From Branchiostoma floridae (lineage: Eukaryota > Chordata > Leptocardii > Amphioxiformes > Branchiostomatidae), in NCBI RefSeq assembly GCF_000003815.2, contig NC_049982.1, forward strand, positions 6,453,216-6,517,215: 64,000 nt of DNA. The letters run 5' to 3'. Below the pieces are notes generated by a model. It was not told where the DNA came from, searched no databases, and saw nothing but the letters and a program-made list of their open reading frames with translations. Every line of letters starts with the position of its first letter. Positions within the stretch are counted from its first letter, which is position 1. Both the position numbers and the translations under genes were made by a program. This document shows, one piece after another, positions 45,681-57,913 of the stretch.

Positions 45681-47790
45681 GGGTTTACTTAGTGTCATGT
45701 TGTTTTGCAAACAGACGTTGCGTAATTCACCACATATCGAGTTTTGAAAAAAGAAAAACAGTTGATTATGTACATGGTCCATTGAAAAAATAGCACTCCT
45801 TTCGGAGTTTCGTATCGATCTAACTTGGCTATGTTCAGTTTACTACTAATTGATGCCAATTCAATTCAGGTTTGAACCGTTTGATATAATATATTTCTCG
45901 TATTCATGCCTTTAGTAAATATCTTGAACATGAACGATCGAGTGAGGCCAAAACACAACTATCAATGCTTCAGATTCACGCCGTTCGGAGGAAGTTTTTA
46001 AAAACCCTTTCGCGCCGTCAATACTCCTTCTTAGACGTCGTTTTTGATAGGCTTAGATATCACTCGTACCTTTTTATACTATTTTCTATATAGCAATGTC
46101 CCCAACATTACAAAACAACCCGAAACTAATGGGACCAATTTTCCAGACAGACGCCGATTGAGTAACGTAAAGAACTCTTCAATTCACGAAGTCAATATTA
46201 CTGTTTAGATGTTTTTTAAAAAGCTCTACAAGTAACCAGTACCGGCCTTATAATGGGGAATTAAAATAATAGATATCTTGTGACCTACCAACAATACTGT
46301 TTGGCGGTAGACCATCATAAAGTATATGAAAAACCATAAAGGCATTTTTTCGCGTGGTTGGCCAGCGGATCCATAGAAGATGGGATTTGCCAGGATACGT
46401 AGATTATCCTTGAGGTAAACCCTACAATTGCACGTAAAATTGTACCCCCCCCCCCCTTGACATTTCAGCTCGGCCTATTCAAAAACTTTATTTCTTTGAT
46501 CGAAAACCGAAGAATTACTTTTATATGTGATAACGGGTGTCCCAACTTTTACTGTATCACATTATGTTATCAATTATTATTCTCTTACTAGTGAATTATT
46601 AATGAAGTAGAAACCCCCTACCTTATTTTTTAGCTAAAGACAGATGTAAGTTAGTTTATACTTATTTCGCACAGAATTGTAGGGCGTTATCTTTCGCGCC
46701 GTACGAATCAGAGGTAAGCTCAGAAACGATTTGCATGAATCCATATTTCAAAGATGACTAGTTGCATGTCAGACAGGAACAAACAACAGTTAAGACTTTT
46801 CAAACATGTCTTATTTGTACAGTTGTATGACGCCAACGCTAACTTCATGGTAAATGGAAATGTGCTTTGACAACTCTGACCCCACGGCAAGCGTCGTCTT
46901 TTGACGCTAACGTAACACTATGTGCGGCGTTAGTTGTTCAGCCAAACCAAGCGAGACACAGCAACAGGAAACGGTGTTTGTTCAAATCACTCAAGTTGTT
47001 TGAGAATCACCAACCTGACATTCAGTAACAACAGAAAACGGTCAGACCAGTGGCCTTTGAAGTATACAAACCAAACATCATTTCCGTTGGGATCGGAGTG
47101 GGTTCAGAGTTATCAAAGCCCATTTCCATTACCTTGACGTTCAATGGCGTGGGTGAGCGTTGGCGTCCTACAACTTTACAAATTAAACATGTTTTCAACA
47201 CCCCGTCCGTCTATTCACGTAGTGTAAAATCTCACACAATACGTTTAACGTTTCAAGTCTGCTGCAACTCCTTATGTCTCTTCCCCTACCAGAGAGAAAT
47301 GGGTCTCTTAAGCCTACCTTACACATAGCCGAATTTAATTCCCGAACACCAGCTGACCCTTAGCCGACTCAGGTGGGCAGTAGTTGGGAGCAGTTTAGGC
47401 CACGCCTATATTTTAGCGCCGAACATGTCCCCAACATGTCCTAACCATATCCCGACCAGTAAATGACTTACTCCCGACTGTGTACCGGATGCTATCTAAC
47501 CTATTCCCAACCACCAAATTTCAGGTTATTGAGTTGTAATACCAGGGCACAGGGACACAAAATATACATATTTAGTCTAAAAATGACTCAAAACCCTAAA
47601 TATCATAATTTCTAAGGTCTCTATCATAAAAGTGAAAAAAAAAGTCTGGGGGTATTTGCTATCTATACCACTATAAGGGGCAAAATTGAGAAGAGGGCCT
47701 ATGTCAGACCCCTGCACGATAGATATTTTAAAGATCGGGCTGGGGTATGGTATCCAGGCTAGCGTGTTTCTGAAAGCATCCACTAGACCT
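45681..47790. other. Intergenic, nothing recognised
   Basis: Includes poly-C at 46,446-46,457 and a weak relative of the hairpin repeat at 46,545-46,600. Confidence 0.4.
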
Positions 47791-48070
47791 GTGCGCATCT
47801 AAAAGCTTTCAGTATTCTACTTAACTCCTCAAGTACTCTTTTATTAAGTAATCTCAGCCTATAGCTGAATACAATGTATCTCACAAGGCCTGACAAAAGT
47901 TAGGATACAAAACCAATTTGAAGGCCCATAAGAAAACTGGTCTTGCTATGTGTTCCTTGATATCTTCCAAACAATTGGCCCTCTGGGGTGCTTATCGCCC
48001 CTCATTTATGCCGAAGATAGTCATGATGAAAAAAGTGTCTATAGGTATAGGGAGTACATGGGTAGGGTCT
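47791..48070 (+). repeat. Inner right arm (c') of the inverted duplication
   Basis: Reverse complement of 42,636-42,918. Confidence 0.8.
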
Positions 48071-48314
48071 GCATGCTTAATGTTTTTAGGGGAGGAGTCT
48101 ATCCAACGTGCTTTCTTTCCTGCAGCCCCGACATTTCTGTTTTTCGGCGCGCTGGGATGTGGAAGGATCAGCGTAATTCGCGTTCAGCAAAATACATTTC
48201 ACGCTTGTCTTGGATCATTTACAGACTTAGAGTTGATATGGCACAAACAGATGGACGTCTACAATTTCTACAACTGTACAATGATATATATGTCCAAGAC
48301 TGTAGATTTAACCA

Positions 48315-48545
48315 CCAGGCACGGTTCTGGATAAAAGACAGCTTTATCCAGAACCATGCCCAAAGCACAGTCCTGGATAGTCCACATGTATCCAGAACCG
48401 TGTATAGGACAAAAGCACGTTTTGGAACACGCGGGGACTGTCCAGGACCGTGCCTGGGCACAGTTCTGGACAGTCCGCATATAACAGTGCTTTATCCAGA
48501 ACCGTGCCTGGGGCAAAAGCACGTTCTTGGATACTCGAGGACTGT
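48315..48545. repeat. Palindrome cluster based on GGTTCTGGATA/TATCCAGAACC
   Basis: Repeated 'aggcacggttctggataa', 'tttatccagaaccatgcc', 'gtatccagaaccgtg', 'cagttctggacagtcc' and 'tttatccagaaccgtgcctg' pair in inverted orientation over about 230 bp. Confidence 0.75.
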
Positions 48546-48840
48546 CCAACTTTGCCTCAGATTCAACGAACTGAATGGCTTGGGGATCAAGGTGCAGCTG
48601 GATGGTTTCCTGTTTTATGGTATATCATGTAATTATCTAAATAGAATGCAATATTGACGTGCTACATTCTGTGTCTTCCGTGAACAATTTTATGGATAAG
48701 AATCATATAGTGGTAATCAATAAGGACAAAATAGTGTTTGATCTGCATTCTAATTTGATGAATTCCTCACTATCTCACGTATACATATTGTATTCATCAG
48801 TGTGCAATTACCTTCGTGTATTAACTTGCAACAAAGATAA
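48525..48840 (+). repeat. Middle right arm (b') of the inverted duplication
   Basis: Reverse complement of 42,108-42,455. Confidence 0.8.
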
Positions 48841-49844
48841 TTGTTATTTTAAGATAAACATGTGTTGTCCTTTTCTTGCCTCATAAAGAAATTTAGCCAT
48901 GATGGAGAAATAAAAGATATTATACAACACTACAGGGCTTTCTCATTCAGTTCCTCTGGATACCTGGCACACAAAGGGTCCTCCAAACTGCCAAACTTTC
49001 GAAGCTTTTGAAACAAACTCTCGCAAAATCTTACAAAATCAAGCCTTATTTGGAAAGCTGGGCGTGAATAATTATATCACTGTCCCGTCAATCATAGTGA
49101 TTGACAGCGCTTCCGGACACAGACCTAGACAGTCGGACTACTTGTGTCTAATTGGGAGACGGAACGGGACGGGCATGGTTTGGGACACGACAAGTGTAAA
49201 CTAGGAGAGTTGCACAAAACTCAGATGTTATATTGCTAATAGATAAATTAAATAAAGTTAGACTTGAATTACAGCCTTGTCGAACCCTGCAGTAAGTTAA
49301 AACGAGTGTAAGACCACCTTTGGTTTTCGTGCAATTTGTAGTGTATGAGTGAATATTCTTATGATATTTAAACATTTTCCTCTTATTTGGATCATTGGAA
49401 ATACAGAGTGAACCGAAAATACGCTCATCTGCTAATAGGTCTTTCTCTCTCTTGCCGTGCTTTTGAGCACCTTGTAACAGCGATCGTCACTGGGCGTTTC
49501 GTTCCCGAAACTCTGGAACGCCCTCGGGTAGGTGGAACAGCAAGGGGGGCGTCCCCCTTGCTTCACTGCTACACTTGCTTTGCTCCTGTGTTGTTTCTTT
49601 CTTTCCCATCTGTTTTCTTCTAACCATCTGCCAGACTCGGGACTGGACTTTGGCTAACTCCTCACTCCTAGACTGACTCTTTTTTTCTACATGTGTCTTC
49701 CTTCTGTCACACTAACTGAGATACTGCACTGGATTTCCATCACTTCTCTGGTGTCTTCCCCCATATGTTTTCTTTCCTCTTGATCCAAAGCCAGAAACTT
49801 GACTTTTCAACTTCCTGAGCCATGTTTCTTAGCACCTTCTTGTC
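48841..49844. other. Insert between arms b' and a'
   Basis: Not homologous to the corresponding left interval (41,086-42,107). It contains 'caatcatagtgattgacag' (49,088), the block shared with the palindromic TIR elements, and a weak RT-tail-like trace at 49,400-49,640. Confidence 0.45.
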
Positions 49845-50305
49845 TATGGCCAAAGGCAACAAGTGTCCGTATAAAACATACCTCCGCGAAGTAATTATAG
49901 TTTGTAGTGTGGGATAAGGTGCCTGGTCTCACCCTATTCAGAACTGGCTATTTTGGTCAATCTGGGATCTTTTGAGGCCCGCCCCTTCTAACTTCTGTAA
50001 TTCTTAAACGACTTATCATATGACCATCAAATTTCCACAGAATGTCATCATGCATATCTAAAATACGAGTTGGGCTCCGCCATCTTGTATTCAACACCTT
50101 GAATTTTCAAAAATACTTTTTTTCAGCAAAAAAATCGCAATAGACATTAGACAATCGGAATAGTCTGAAAACCTTCATTTCACCTTTTTTTATGACAATA
50201 TACCAGGTAGTTACAAGTCTAAGGAATAATAAGTAGTTATTCCTGATCTGATCATATGGTCCGTAATTTTGGATTTTTGCCGATAACGTCATTAAATTGG
50301 CGGAA
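49845..50305 (-). repeat. Outer right arm (a') of the inverted duplication
   Basis: Reverse complement of 40,605-41,085. Confidence 0.85.
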
Positions 50306-50434
50306 GGCTACTAGCTTCACTGCTTGTAACGTTATAACGCAAACTCAAAAGCAAACGTTATCATCCAACATAAATGATTTCTTTTAAAACGTTGTACGGT
50401 TTCTCCACAACTGTAAGTTTATGAATTGATAACC

Positions 50435-51290
50435 AGTTACTTGATTGATTGATTTTATTTTGCACTTTAAAAAAATGAATAACATACAGCAAATTAAAGA
50501 AAACAAACAGAACGTGCAAGGGGGGAGAAAAAGCCGTATGGCTTATAAAACCTTTCCCCCCGTAAAAATTTACAAAGCATAATACAATTAAATGGATATG
50601 AAGATTATACAACATGATCAAAACAATATCAAACCAAATGAAACTAATATAACCCAGTGATCATCATAATGTTGCAATTGATCTAACCAGGAAAAACTGA
50701 AACTAGTCAAAACTAAACATTATCTACAGATCATAAAGAAATAAGTCAAAATCATAGAATTTATCTGCTACCAAATACCAAATGAAGCAAATGCAGAAAA
50801 TCTAAGTAAGGGATACAAACAAACAGGGAAAGTAGCACCAAGTATATGGTATAAATACTAATAACTGAACATAATACAATCAAGAAGCAAGGAAAAAAAA
50901 CAAATCAGGAGGAAATAGTTGGATTCTCTACAAGGCAGTTTTTCATACGTTTCTTGAAAACGGAAAAGGACTGACAATTTCTTAGGGAATCACTTAGAGT
51001 GTTCCATGTGGATGGGCCTCTGAACAATATGGTGAATTCTGTTAGGTTAGATTTTGTTTTAATAGGTCTAAGTCTGTTTTGCTGCCTGGTACTGTGATTG
51101 TGAATATCTGAGTTGTACTTAAATATGTCTTTATATAGGACTGGTAAGAAGGGACTTTTGGAAATAACTTTATGGACGAAAATGGCTGACTGTAATTTGT
51201 TTATGTCATATACTGTCAAAATTTTCAGATTGTGAAAAAAAGCTGCTGAGTTTGCTAAAAATGAGGCGTTTGATGCAATTCTAACAAAAA
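50435..51290 (-). pseudogene. 3' end of a minus-strand non-LTR retrotransposon (RT tail and 3' UTR)
   Basis: On the minus strand from about 51,290 the frame reads VRIASNASFLANSAAFFHNL, KILTVYDINKLQSAIFVHKV, ISKSPFLPVLYKDIFKYNSD, then IHNHSTRQQNRLRPIKTKSN, LTEFTILFRGPSTWNTLSDS and LRNCQSFSVFKKRMKNCLVE, with a stop at 50,905. The sequence 'LKIL.iYdi.KLQ..kF.yK', 'h.TR....l.p', 'F.GP..WN.L...iR...s...FKk..K..L' is the standard C-terminal tail of Jockey/CR1-group polymerases. 'Ttgattgattgatt' at 50,441-50,455 fits the (ATCA)n simple tail of such elements, which makes 50,456-50,904 the 3' UTR. The 5' part is missing (5'-truncated). This tail is open, so the insertion is not very old. Confidence 0.75.
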
Positions 51291-52300
51291 GTTATTGTAG
51301 TAGGTGTTTCATTGAGGTGTTAAGTAAGTACTTATCTTTTGTTTTCAAGTATAAAGTACTGACCTACTTTCCATCAAATAAATCAAAGGATATATTTTCA
51401 AGTTAACTCTAAATACAGATGCAAGTTAAGTTTTGTTGAATTCGCAGTGTTGTATTAAACTGGGTCGAAACCGCTGTAAAATGATTAGAAATGCATCCAT
51501 AATAGCTTTTGGTGATGAAAGGATGTTTACTTTTGATACTTGGTACAAAATTGGCAAAATATAACCTTGATACTGTTGGTGGCATGGTGGCGGCACTGTA
51601 GGGGCACTGTTGGGGCACTGTGGGTGTATCTTGTCACTTGCGTTATTTTTAAACTTTCAAAAAAACGTCGCCCTTGCAACTGGCACCTCTAGGTTTGCTT
51701 GCTGTACCTCTAGGTTTCGTTGGGGCACTTCTAGGTTCCGTGAAGGTATATCTGCGTTATAAAGAAAAACAGCAATGCCACAAGTACAGTGAGAGTGCAC
51801 CTTAACGAAAAACTTGGGGAATAATAACCGGTATGCCGGTCAAAATCTAACATTCGAAGTAGTGAGTATATTTTTCACAGTGATAGAACTTGACTCACAA
51901 CCTCTCAAAATAGTTTCTTCTTCTCTTCAACACCGACGGGCTAAACAAGTTTTTCATCCATTTTCTCTGATTTGAGCATATCTAAAATATGGCCTACTTT
52001 GGGAGACAAATACACAGCAACGAAACAGGACACTCACTTCTTTATTGACGTAATGGAAATACTTGTGTTACACACCCCAGACGGTTTGCTTCGCGCCACG
52101 CCTACATCATGCACCGTGCACATGATGAATGAGGTTCACACTTCAGATCTTTGTCATTGCTTTTGAATGTCGTTGGTGGATGTCTCGACGGCACTCCTAG
52201 ATAAATTTACATGAGAAAAAAGAATTTGGCAGAGCCAACCAGAGAACGATGTGTATTCAGGACTGACGTTTCTCCCGCCCTTTTTGACAGCTATTTTTTT
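51291..52300. other. Intergenic, nothing recognised
   Basis: Contains 'ggggcactgt' repeats at 51,590-51,625 and 'cacctctaggttt' repeats at 51,685-51,740; otherwise no structure. Confidence 0.4.
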
Positions 52301-52306
52301 ATCTGC

Positions 52307-52345
52307 TATAAAAAGGGGACGCTACCGGCCGCGCATCGGCAGTTC
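52307..52345 (+). promoter_or_regulatory. Candidate core promoter: TATA box and Inr
   Basis: TATAAAAAG at 52,307-52,315 is followed by GC-rich sequence and GGCAGTTC (A at 52,341), close to the TCAGTY initiator. The spacing of 34 bp is slightly long. No coding exon was recognised downstream. It could belong to an unannotated first exon or to an LTR-like element. Confidence 0.3.
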
Positions 52346-55300
52346 TGGTGGAGAGAAGAGAAGAAACACCCGTACCTGTCAGGCCATCGAGTCCATCCGA
52401 TCGTCAGGCGCCCCGAGGAATCAAGACAACCGTGAGAGGCGAAACGTCTTCCTTGTAGGGCAAGGTGTGAACATTTTATTCGTCTTAAATTTCCACCTAG
52501 ACATTCAGTGCACATTATCGAGCTGCTGTAACATAAAATCGCCTATTACGGCCGTCTTTGCGTCTTTTTTCTTGTTTTTCCATGTTGCATTCGATCTGTC
52601 CCTGAAGAGTAAAAGAGCAGCTGGCGGTACGACCATACTATGATAGAACACAATATCGATACCCCAACGTCAAATATGATTTACATTTTGCGAACATTAA
52701 TATCACGCCATCTATAACACTGCCTAACATACCTGCCGTCACAGCGATCGCACGTATTTTAAGTTAGTGAATAGGCAGTCAATCTTTCATTGAGTGTTTG
52801 TCGCACAACCCATGGGTTACCTCGTCTGGGTTGCGACAATGCCAACAGTAGTCGGGGTCGCGTTGACCAAAACAGCTACTAAACTTTTTTTTTTTTTTTG
52901 CAAAATCGCGGTTTAGCAGACATTTGACAAACGAACCCCATACCGAACACCGTACCTACCATTTCTTGGCAACACAAGACACGTGTTGCGTATGTTCACA
53001 TCACTCCAGCAAATTTCTGGCTAGCCTCCACCAGGCTTTCCAAAGGGGGTATGAATAGTGGAATTCGGTAAAATATGGGGAAAAATTGGCCAGGAGATCG
53101 AGAGCAGTTTCGTGGGCACATGTGCTGGCCAAATTCCCCTGACAAACCTCCCTATTGACAGCGTAGTTGGTCTAAAAGAGGATATTTCTTGTCCGCACTA
53201 TGCGCCAGGTACAGATCGGGCCGAGTATTCCGCCCATTCATGATATGCCAGTACTGTACATCCAACCCGCGCTTTCTTAATTTTTCGGGTGGAGCCGCGA
53301 ACCAACAACACTGGGTTGAGTCGCTGCTTTTTTATGTTATACATTCCTCACCGCACGTACTGGCAACATACCTGAGAGTGTTCGCCGTCGTCATCGTCAT
53401 CCGAAATTTGCCGTAACATCCAAAGCTTTCTTAGCCGCACCAGCAACGGCCTGGGCCGAGCCAGTCGTCATCCGAGCTCACACGGGGCTCGGGCGACGTC
53501 TGTCCAACAATAATGATTATAAATCCCCTCTGAGATACCTTGCACATGGACGAAGTGAGAATCGACTAACCCGGTACGCGGTAAAAAGCGAATACTTAGA
53601 CCAACTTTAATTTCTAAGTTGTGGCAAATACGAAGGGCGTGAGTGGTGTGGACGGGCATACTAAAAATAATAACATTAACAGGAAATTGCGATAGAAGAA
53701 TCCAAAATCTCGTAAAAAGGTCAAAAATCGTCGACGTCGCCGAGGCCTCGCTGAATCGAAACGCAGTTCCCAGGGACCCGCGAACGTCGACGGAACTGCT
53801 AAAAACAGTCCCAGGCCCGCGTAATCGCCAGGACGTCGGTCGTTCTTCGGCCAACAATGAGCTCACCAACACGTCGGCCGAACTCAATTTTTGATTTATG
53901 ATTGGTGGCCGTCCCATCGTGTTGCTGGAGGAGTCAAGAAATGGTAGACGTAGGATAGGAGCGTGTAGACGGACCAGCCCTGTCTGTACCTAGTGTAGCC
54001 AAGAAATTACCGGTTTATGTGTGTGGTTCAAGTGTTGGATACCCACTCTACTAGACTCTAGATCTCTGAACCTATGCCTGTTGTAGTCTAGGCATTAACT
54101 TTGCGATGTGCTGCTGGGAGGATGAATAGCGCTTGTGGCGATTACGTATTGTGGCGCGAGGTACGCCCAATTTCGCCGGCCCCGCCCCCTGGCCACGGAC
54201 AGCGGTATTTGCGTTACGCAGACTAAATGTACATCAAGATTCTAGTGACTAGACTTGGATGGACGACTCGACCAGGCCCGAGTGCTGTCTTGACGTTACT
54301 GATCAGATGTGAGGTATGCCTCTAAGGCCAACCAAAGACGTTATATGAGAAAGGACTGAGCTCAAAATCAGTGCCTATTCGTCAAGCTCATATAGAACCA
54401 ACAAAGGACCCACAGGTTCCTAGCGTGGTTGAGAAAATTGTAGATATGTGGGCGTGGCAGCCACTGATCGACCCGGCCTGTTGCTTGTTCCCCTAAAAAA
54501 ACATACCTGTACAAGTACGATATTTATTATATTTTTGGCGACTGAATTGCCCCAACTTGTGCCTGATACGGGCGAGATCCTTGGGTAGGGTGAAGGGGCC
54601 TGAGATTTTCAGCGAAAAATACAGCCGATGCTCGGGCGATGTGGAAATTCGGCGAGCTCTAGCCGATCTTCAATCTCAGCCGGCGTTTGCTTGAATTGTG
54701 GTACAGGCTTTATGATTCTCCTATAGTTCGCATTGTGCCGTTGACTTAAGTACCCTGAAGTCGAGCCTAGCCAGTCGTCATCTCCATGCCGCACATTCCC
54801 TGGATGCACGACTTATACTTCGGTCACATTATCCAAACCGGAACCCGGTCGGCATGTTTCCAGAAAGGAAGAATAAAACTGTTTATCAAGTAAAAGTTGT
54901 CTTATATATCTTTATCTATACTGTACTTGCCGTTCTCCGATAGCTGCCCGGCCGGGCCCCGGTTTGGAAATGCGACCGTAGCAAAACGCGGGACGGACGA
55001 TCCTATTTCTTCGGCGGCTGTTGGCAGTATGCCCGCCGATAATTTAGCGCTCTGGGGGAGTTTAGCCTATGGGCCTACTACTCTCCCCGAACGCTAAATT
55101 AGACCGGCGGCATAATGCCTTGAAGATCCTTGAGCCATGAAAGAAACCACCTGGCGGCCCGCGTTAGCTCGAACGTACCTCGCGATCGCGCTCAGGTAAT
55201 TTATTGACTTTTCCTTCAAGGCAAATAACTCTCGTCGCAATTTTGCACTGCGGCGAGGGTGTGTTAGGTGGCGTTAGTGAGAATGTAAGGAGGACCTGAA

Positions 55301-55520
55301 TAGGGGGATCCTGACAAGGCTTCAACTTGAATTTAGGAAGAAAGAAGGAAACGCTTTAGCGTTAATGAACTTGTTCAGTTTAGTTCTTGCGAGCAGTTTC
55401 AGAGTTCACCGATTATGCCACTGTGTTGACGTGGTGATAGTAAAACTAAGCGGCGAACGAGGACACACTGGCGTTCGACTTCGTGATACCGATACGGACA
55501 ATTTGTCAATAACCCTTTTA
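52346..55520. other. GC-richer stretch, no gene recognised
   Basis: CpG density is visibly higher than in the rest of the window (for example 53,740-53,890 and 54,930-55,200). A hairpin-like pair, 'aatttagcgctctgggggag' at 55,039 and 'tctccccgaacgctaaat' at 55,082, flanks 'tttagcctatgggcc'. Several 60-150-codon ORFs overlap on both strands without recognisable domains. A diverged gene or regulatory region could hide here. Confidence 0.4.
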
Positions 55521-55539
55521 AGCGGTGTCACTAAATACC

Positions 55540-55690
55540 GAAAACAACCGAAAACAACTTGACATTTACCGAAAACAACCGAAAACAACTTGAAAAATAC
55601 CGAAAACAACTTGATATCTACCGAAAACAACTTGGAAAATACCGAAAACAACTCAATAAATACCGAAAACAACTTGAAATCTCCTAAAAT
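55540..55690 (+). repeat. Outer tandem array of the left foldback arm
   Basis: Units 'taccgaaaacaacttgaaaa' of about 24-36 bp, some doubled (ccgaaaacaaccgaaaacaa). The inverse array is at 59,740-59,930. Confidence 0.85.
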
Positions 55691-55864
55691 ACGCATGAAC
55701 TACCGATCAGAACTCCAAAACAGACTGAAAATAACTCTTAAACAACTACTTATTTTTATTTTATTTTCATCTACTCGTTACTATCTCTTGAATTATTTTC
55801 TCCTTGGCCGACGGAGAGAATGGGGTGATTCTGAATGAAGGATTCTTCCAGGAAAGGGGATGTA

Positions 55865-57913
55865 CTATCCCAAATGTGCTCTATCCTAAAAGCGCTTTTA
55901 GGATAGAAGTACTTCTGGGATAGGCCTGCATCCTAAATGGGCTTCTATTCTAAAAGCGCTCTAAACCAGAGCGCATTCAGGATATCCCAGACGCGCTTCT
56001 TTGTCGCCGTCAATCATGGTGATTGACAGGACCGCAAGCGGCTATTATTTACGCCCAGGTTTCCATATTTGGTTCGACCTCGCGATCGAGATATTCTTAC
56101 ACACAATATTTTTGTGTAACATGTTTCACAACTTAGATTTCATGGAGCAAAATGCTCATTCATCTGGAAAGAGTGCCCTTGTGTTCAGAACATTTTCAGA
56201 GTACAGTAGTGTTAAACTTTGACGCAGGAGGAGCTGTGGGTATGCTGAACGTATGCTGTACAATTTTTTTGTCTTGTTGACAAATGTTCAACAACTATCT
56301 GGTTGAACCGAAACATACTGTTTTGAAGGTTCATTAAAATTTTGAAATGATATTGGCCCAGTCATTTATCTAAGACATCTTGTTTCTGAAATAAAAGCAT
56401 GGAGGAACTGGATGAGATTATATATATATGCAACAATCCTTTTAGTTAGTGATAAATTTCTCAAAGCCCTGTGGTACTGTATATTTGTAACTTTTATTTC
56501 TCTTTCATGGACAAATGTATTTATTAGGCAAAGAAAAGATGACAAATCTTATAACAAAAGTTATCTTTATTGTAATTTAATGCACAGAGGTAATTGCTCA
56601 CTGCTGGACGATATGTATACAGTGCATACAGATAATGAGAAATTTATTAAACTTAATTTCATGCAGATTAAACACTATTTTGTCCTTTTGATTGCAACTA
56701 TAGGATTTTTATCCATATAACTGTGCAAGAAAAACACAGAAAGCACTTCTCAATAGTGCATCCCAAGATGTACTACAAAATATACCATAGAAAGTATACG
56801 TACTACAAAATGTACCATAAAACATGACAGTCAATGAAAACGCCCAGCTGCACATTGATCAAATCCCCAAGCCATTCAGTTCCCAGGTTGTATTCTTTCG
56901 CAAAAGCGCTTCTTGGATAGAAGCAGATGTTCGTCTAACAAGAATAGTAGATTGTTGTCTATCCTATAAAAGCGCTTCTGGGATAAAATGTGCTTCTATC
57001 CTAAAAGCGCTTCTGGGATATCCAGAACACGTCGCTAGCGACGGAGCGCATTCTGGATATCCTAGAAGCACTTTTGGGATAGAAGCACATTTGGGATAGG
57101 TTTGCATCCAAAATTTGCGTCTATCCTAAAAGCGCTTCCAGGATATCCAGAACAAGTCGCAAGCGCCGAGGAGCGCATTCTGGATATCCTGAATGCGCTC
57201 CTGTCGAAGGAGGTCAACATCTGTCTTCTCCTGTGCAGGGTGACTTTGTTAATGGTTTGGTGAATGTCAGCTTCTTGTTTGTTTCGAACTATCGAACCGG
57301 AGATAGCGATACTACCTCGGTGTGGGGGGTCCATGGTGACACGTCGCGAGAAAATGGCAGCGGTGACTTCCGGTGATTGTTTACACCGAAGTTTCCGTAT
57401 TTAGTTTGACCTCGCGACACCTGCCGTAATCTACGTGATGAAAATCCGCAGATTATATAGCAACCGCTGAACCTAGATTTTACGTGATTATGTGAGGGTT
57501 AGACCGGCCCACGTAGTCCCCCAAAATGATTTGGTTTGTGCAAGCTACGTTAATTTGGTGAAAGTATATGCATATGGGATCTTCTATCACAATCAAACCC
57601 GGAAGTGACCGCGTGGGGACAACAAAGATGGCGGCCTTTTGACTACGAAAAATCACATGCAAGATAGTCTCCACCTCATGAGACACTAAGCTCCTCCCAC
57701 AAGTGCACGTTCTGGATAAACACGTCGGCTTATCCTGAATGCGCTCCGACAGAAGCGCATTCAGGATATCCAGAATGCGCTCCTCGCTTGCGACGTGTTC
57801 TGGATATCCTAGAAGCGCTTTTAGGATAGAAGCACATTTCGGATGCCGGTCTATCCTAAAAGCGCTTCCATCCTAAAAGCGCTTTTAGGATAGACGACAT
57901 TCTAGGATGTAAC
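55865..57913. mobile_element. 2.05-kb Mutator-like element nested in the foldback arm
   Basis: It is flanked by the direct repeat AGGGGATGTA (55,855-55,864 and 57,914-57,923). The uninterrupted sequence in the right arm (about 59,620) confirms the empty site. The ends are imperfect inverted repeats (ctatcccaaatgtgctctat / gttacatcctagaatgtcgt inverse), then 'cctaaaagcgcttttagg' palindromes on both sides. The centre carries 'caatcatggtgattgacag' (56,011), a copy of repeat b (56,590-56,890) and 'acaaagatggcggcc' (57,622). A 9-10-bp duplication with long, repetitive TIRs fits Mutator-like elements. There is no transposase ORF. Confidence 0.75.

Noticed and set aside
47950-48657. 235-codon plus-strand ORF
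   Set aside because: Spans repeat c', the palindrome cluster and repeat b', all non-coding in their other copies.
49400-49640. Possible RT tail (VSFPKLWNALG, about 49,492)
   Set aside because: Only about ten residues resemble the 'FxxLWNxLP' motif and the flanks do not agree.
53468-53917. 149-codon minus-strand ORF in the GC-richer region
   Set aside because: No recognisable domain, and the opposite strand is also open. GC content alone can explain it.
54609-54809. 66-codon minus-strand ORF (RRIIKPVPQFKQTPAEIEDR)
   Set aside because: No splice context or recognised family. An in-frame stop lies just upstream and there is no ATG.
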